64,000 bases of DNA from Gemmatimonadota bacterium (GTDB taxonomy: Bacteria; JAAXHH01). The notes under the pieces are model-generated. The model did not search any database. It had not been told where the DNA came from and saw only the letters and a program-made list of their open reading frames with translations. The stretch spans positions 1 to 64,000 of the forward strand of contig VXRC01000017.1 in assembly GCA_009838645.1 (NCBI GenBank), in the 5' to 3' direction. Shown in pieces: positions 61,105-64,000 of this stretch. Position numbers and translations under genes: made by a program. Within the stretch, counting starts at the first letter, position 1. The number at the start of each line of letters is the position of its first letter.

Positions 61105-61920
61105 TCACTGGGTCAGTAGAGAATCTTCCGCGGCAGGCGTTTCTTCACCCGCGATCACGAACACCTCCTCCAGGCGATTCAGTTCCACCGCGGGCGTAAT
61201 TGAAACCTGCTTGAACAGTTTCCGGCTGTCCAGCGCGATCTGGCCGATGCTGCCCACAGGCAGACCGGACGGGAAGGTCCCCCCCAGGCCGGACGTCACC
61301 ACGCGGTCGCCGATTCGGACATCGGCCAGAAAGGGCAACTCCATGTATAACGCGTCATTTACATACCGAATGAGCCCCTGTTCCCGGCTTCGCTGGACCA
61401 GGCCGCTGATACGGCAGTTCCTGTCGGTCAGCAGTTGTACGTAGGACGAAGTCAGGCCGACTTCGATGATTCTACCGAGGACACCGTCTTCCATGACAAC
61501 GGCCATGTACTTCCGTATCTGCTCGGAACGGCCCACATCGATGACGATGGTGTTCAGTCTCTGGTCCGTGTTCCAGCCGATGACTTCGGCGGGAACATAG
61601 GTGTATCTGTTCTTCTCCTTCAGGCTGAGCAGCCCGCGAAGCCGCTGGTTTTCGTAACTGAGTTCCTCGAGGTCGGCCGCCTGCAACCGCCACTGCACGA
61701 GTTTCTGTCGCAGAAGCTGGTTCTCGGATTTGAGATTGAAATAGGATGGGATAAAGGCGAACGCTTCCTGGAACGGAGTCAGTACCATCAGCCAGACGGT
61801 ACGCGTGATACCCACCTGCCGCTGCGGAGCCGCCGTCAGCAGCAGGATCGATATGATCATGGCGAGGACGAAAGCGGTGTACTGGCGATGGTGGTAGAGA
61901 ATGTAGAAGAACCGGAACAT
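61105..61920 (-). CDS. mreC: Rod shape-determining protein MreC
   Basis: A 271-residue MreC: an N-terminal membrane helix, a coiled coil (LKSENQLLRQKLVQWRLQAA) and a two-lobe beta domain (YVPAEVIGWNTDQRL, VQLLTDRNCRISGLVQRSRE, VVTSGLGGTFPSGLPVGSIG). It links MreB to the cell-wall synthases. It follows mreB by one base and precedes mreD by 40 bases. Confidence 0.93.
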   Translation of the reverse strand: MFRFFYILYHHRQYTAFVLAMIISILLLTAAPQRQVGITRTVWLMVLTPFQEAFAFIPSYFNLKSENQLLRQKLVQWRLQAADLEELSYENQRLRGLLSLKEKNRYTYVPAEVIGWNTDQRLNTIVIDVGRSEQIRKYMAVVMEDGVLGRIIEVGLTSSYVQLLTDRNCRISGLVQRSREQGLIRYVNDALYMELPFLADVRIGDRVVTSGLGGTFPSGLPVGSIGQIALDSRKLFKQVSITPAVELNRLEEVFVIAGEETPAAEDSLLTQ

Positions 61921-61921
61921 G

Positions 61922-62956
61922 CTAGTCTTTCAGGACGCTCAGCATCGTCTCGAAAGCGGCGAAGTTCTCAATGATCTTCCCCGCTCCCCGGACTACCGAG
62001 GTCATGGGCTCGTCGTCGAGCCTTACCGGCAGCTTCGTCTCCTTCGTGATTTGCCTGTCCAGGCCAGGCAGCCGGGACCCGCCGCCGCTGATGATGATCC
62101 CGCGATCGATGATATCGGCCGCGAGTTCCGCCGGCGTCAATTCCAGGGTTTGCCTCACCGCCATGATCACGCCGTCGAGCGGTTGCGACAGTACCCTGCG
62201 GATCGCCAGGGAATCGACCACGACCGAACGGGGAATCCGGTCGATCAGGTCGAGCCCCTTTACCGTCATTTCCAGTTCCCGGTCGAACACGGGATAAGCC
62301 GAACCGAGTTTCCACTTGATCTGTTCGGCCATGTTGAAGCCGATTTGAAGGTTGCAGTCGTTCTTCATGTGGTTGATGATGGCTTCATCCATCTCATCGC
62401 CGCCGATTCGTACCGACTTTGCCGTCACGATGCCGCCGAGTGAGATCACGGCGATCTCCGAGGTCCCGCCGCCGATGTCGATGATCATGCTCCCCACCGG
62501 TTCTTCCACGGGCAGTGAACAGCCGATGGCGGCCGCCATGGGTTCGGAGATCAGCATCACTTCCTTGGCGCCGGCCCGCTCCGCCGAATCCCGGACCGCC
62601 CTCATCTCGACGTCGGTCACCCCCGAGGGGATACACGCCACGACGCGCGGCCGTATGAAGAACGAATTCTTGAGCACCTTGCGGATGAAGTACCGTATCA
62701 TGGCTTCCGTATACTCGAAGTCGGCGATCACGCCGTCGCGCAACGGCCGGTGCGCCTTGAGATCGGGAGGTTCCCTGCCGAGCATGACCTTGGCCTCGGC
62801 GCCGACGGCAACGACTTTACCGGTCTTGGTATTCACCGCCACGACGGAAGGTTCGTTGATGACGATGCCTCTGCCGCGCACGTAAACGAGCGTATTTGCC
62901 GTACCCAGATCGATGCCGATATCATTGGAAAAGAAGTCCGGCAGGGTAAAACGCAT
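61922..62956 (-). CDS. mreB: Rod shape-determining protein MreB
   Basis: A 344-residue actin-like ATPase. Motifs are NDIGIDLGTANTLVYVRGRG (phosphate 1), IIDIGGGTSEIAVISLGGIV (phosphate 2), and IIISGGGSRLPGLDRQIT (adenosine). The longest frame starts at 62986, but ATG 62956 follows AAGGAG with normal spacing and starts the family sequence MRFTLPDFFSNDI. It forms filaments that guide cylindrical wall synthesis, implying rod-shaped cells. Confidence 0.96.
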   Translation of the reverse strand: MRFTLPDFFSNDIGIDLGTANTLVYVRGRGIVINEPSVVAVNTKTGKVVAVGAEAKVMLGREPPDLKAHRPLRDGVIADFEYTEAMIRYFIRKVLKNSFFIRPRVVACIPSGVTDVEMRAVRDSAERAGAKEVMLISEPMAAAIGCSLPVEEPVGSMIIDIGGGTSEIAVISLGGIVTAKSVRIGGDEMDEAIINHMKNDCNLQIGFNMAEQIKWKLGSAYPVFDRELEMTVKGLDLIDRIPRSVVVDSLAIRRVLSQPLDGVIMAVRQTLELTPAELAADIIDRGIIISGGGSRLPGLDRQITKETKLPVRLDDEPMTSVVRGAGKIIENFAAFETMLSVLKD

Positions 62957-63016
62957 TTTTCGTCTCCTTGATTCCTGCAGAAACATCGAACGTACGCTAA
63001 GGCAACCGGCTTTATA

Positions 63017-63904
63017 TCAAGCCAATATCCGTTTCAATTCAGTCAGATGATGCAGAGGTACCTTCATGCCGCCAAGGCCGCAACGGTCCGCCCGGGGTCC
63101 ATGATAGTCCGAACCGCCGGTTGCCACCAGTCCGTGCTTCGCAGCCAGCTGCCCGTAGTAGCGCCGGGCCGTCCCGGAGTGGTCCGGATGGATGACCTCC
63201 AGGCCATCCAGGCCCGACTTTACGAAACCGGGGATCAATTCGTCCCTTCGAAGGGATCCCGGATGGGCAAGCACGGCCGCGCCGCCGGCTTCGTGGATCA
63301 CCCGAATCGCATCCTCGACGGCGAAAAAGACCTTGGGCAGGTACGCGGGGGCGTGGTTGCCCAGGTACCGTGTAAAGGCGTCCTGTATCGAAATGGCCTG
63401 GTTGCTTTCCACCAGCGCGCGGGCGATATGCGGCCTGCCGACACTGGTCTTTCCGTCCTTCGCATGGGCGATGACCGATTCCAGATCAAGCGGCACGCCC
63501 AGGTCGTTCAGCTTCCGAACGATGCCCTTCGCCCGGTGCAGCCGCTGCGACCTGAAGGTTTCCAGGTACGAAAGCAACGACCGGTTGCCGGGGTCGAAGA
63601 AGTAACCCAGGATATGCACATCGGAATCGCCATCCCGCGCACTGAGCTCGACACCGGGTACGATCTCCAGGTCCCTGGCCGATTCGTGCCGGGCCGATTC
63701 GTGCCTGGCCGATTCGCACCGGGCCGATTCGCGCCGGGCCGATTCGTGCCTGGCCCGCTCCACGCCGTCTACCGCGTCGTGGTCCGTAATCGCCAGTGCG
63801 CACAGGCCCGCCGCGCGGGCTTTCGACACGAGTTCCTCCGGGGTATCGACGCCGTCGGAACAGTCGCTGTGGGCGTGCAAATCAATATAGCACTCGACGC
63901 TCAT
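63017..63904 (-). CDS. PHP domain metal-dependent phosphoesterase with a pentapeptide-repeat insertion
   Basis: A 295-residue PHP-domain hydrolase. Metal ligands appear in YIDLHAHSDCSDG (HxH), ITDHDAVDG, PGVELSA, AVLAHPGS and GGSDYHG, the usual set for TrpH-type phosphoesterases that process nucleoside 3',5'-bisphosphates or RNA ends. Between DHDAVDG and PGVELSA, residues ~52-76 are a SARHE-type repeat from five 15-bp units; this helix is normally short. The start ATG 63904 overlaps the valS stop (ATGA). Whether the insertion affects activity is unknown. Confidence 0.88.
   Translation of the reverse strand: MSVECYIDLHAHSDCSDGVDTPEELVSKARAAGLCALAITDHDAVDGVERARHESARRESARCESARHESARHESARDLEIVPGVELSARDGDSDVHILGYFFDPGNRSLLSYLETFRSQRLHRAKGIVRKLNDLGVPLDLESVIAHAKDGKTSVGRPHIARALVESNQAISIQDAFTRYLGNHAPAYLPKVFFAVEDAIRVIHEAGGAAVLAHPGSLRRDELIPGFVKSGLDGLEVIHPDHSGTARRYYGQLAAKHGLVATGGSDYHGPRADRCGLGGMKVPLHHLTELKRILA
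63677..63751. repeat. Five 15-bp tandem repeats inside the PHP gene
   Basis: Five units of ggccgattcgtgccg type (variants ending in t or with cac/cgc) run without interruption and encode SARHE, SARRE, SARCE-type pentapeptides on the minus strand. The frame is preserved. Confidence 0.95.
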
Positions 63905-64000
63905 CCTGCACAAATCATTTCGAGATTCCGATTCAGCCGGCCGATCATGTCCTCGTAGTTGTTCTGCTTGTCCTTTTCCTTCTCGACGACATCCGCCGGC
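63901..64000 (-). CDS. valS: Valyl-tRNA synthetase, C-terminal end only
   Basis: The gene enters from the right edge; only the last 32 residues and the stop are inside. They read PADVVEKEKDKQNNYEDMIG then RLNRNLEMICAG, which is the conserved C-terminal coiled-coil tail of ValS (usually P.xVV.KE+.K...). The TGA at 63903-63901 overlaps the ATG of the PHP gene by the ATGA arrangement. Most of the enzyme lies outside the window. Confidence 0.8.
   Translation of the reverse strand, partial: PADVVEKEKDKQNNYEDMIGRLNRNLEMICAG

Noticed and set aside
63677-63751. CRISPR or phase-variable promoter suspected from the 15-bp repeat
   Set aside because: No spacers; the repeat is an in-frame part of the PHP coding sequence.

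Overview
The window is high-GC bacterial chromosome with tightly packed genes. It combines a conserved housekeeping block at the right end (valS, PHP protein, mreBCD, PBP2, rodA, lgt, comF, phosphofructokinase, tpiA, secG, tRNA-Leu) with many catabolic and scavenging genes: amidohydrolases, a sulfatase, a DUF6785/6784-type membrane protein, a phytanoyl-CoA dioxygenase, Rieske proteins and family-5 peptide-binding proteins. This mix resembles environmental or marine genomes of the Latescibacterota, Poribacteria or Gemmatimonadota type. That placement is inference only; no rRNA is present.

Layout. 1-5179 (minus): a VOC protein (cut by the window edge), a Tat-type molybdopterin sulfite-oxidase-like protein and two paralogous Rieske proteins with a large unrecognised C-terminal domain. 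5285-9209: polA and an amidohydrolase. 9437-18296 (plus): a class V aminotransferase, acyl-CoA dehydrogenase, EtfB, EtfA, an EMO-type ETF:quinone oxidoreductase, and a 2-oxoacid:ferredoxin oxidoreductase made of an alpha subunit and a beta-gamma fusion. This reads as one electron-transfer and oxidation module. 18332-30389: sulfatase, DUF6785/6784 protein, PhyH-HEAT fusion, an unknown protein, dCMP deaminase, AI-2E transporter, peptide-binding protein, lipid kinase, SDR and AEC transporter. 30440-33982 (minus): a three-gene operon of 2OG-Fe(II) oxygenase, FAD oxidoreductase and a polytopic Fe-S protein. 34211-41499: APC and AbgT transporters, a TIGR01777 epimerase divergent from an SRPBCC protein, a CNNM/HlyC-type protein and an aldo/keto reductase. 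41923-48176: an amidohydrolase-Rieske-binding protein trio with overlapping ends, a class V aminotransferase and a third peptide-binding protein.

The most distinctive structure is a 4.9-kb integrative element (48232-53129) inserted in the 3' end of tRNA-Leu(GAG). It is bounded by an exact 21-bp direct repeat. It carries a P4-type integrase broken by three in-frame TAG codons and two single-base shifts, an HEPN/AbiU2-like gene starting two bases after the integrase stop, an AlpA-like regulator, small unknown genes, and a strong promoter overlapped by a palindrome and followed by 9-bp-phased repeats. The host genes tpiA-secG-tRNA-Leu lie beyond its right end.

A second recurrent theme is short tandem repeats (9-21 bp units). 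Within genes the units are multiples of three and expand loops or linkers (PHP protein, oxidoreductase gamma domain, Rieske protein, AbgT N-terminus, binding-protein N-terminus); others lie in leaders and spacers. Several genes start with TTG or GTG placed just after a good Shine-Dalgarno sequence.
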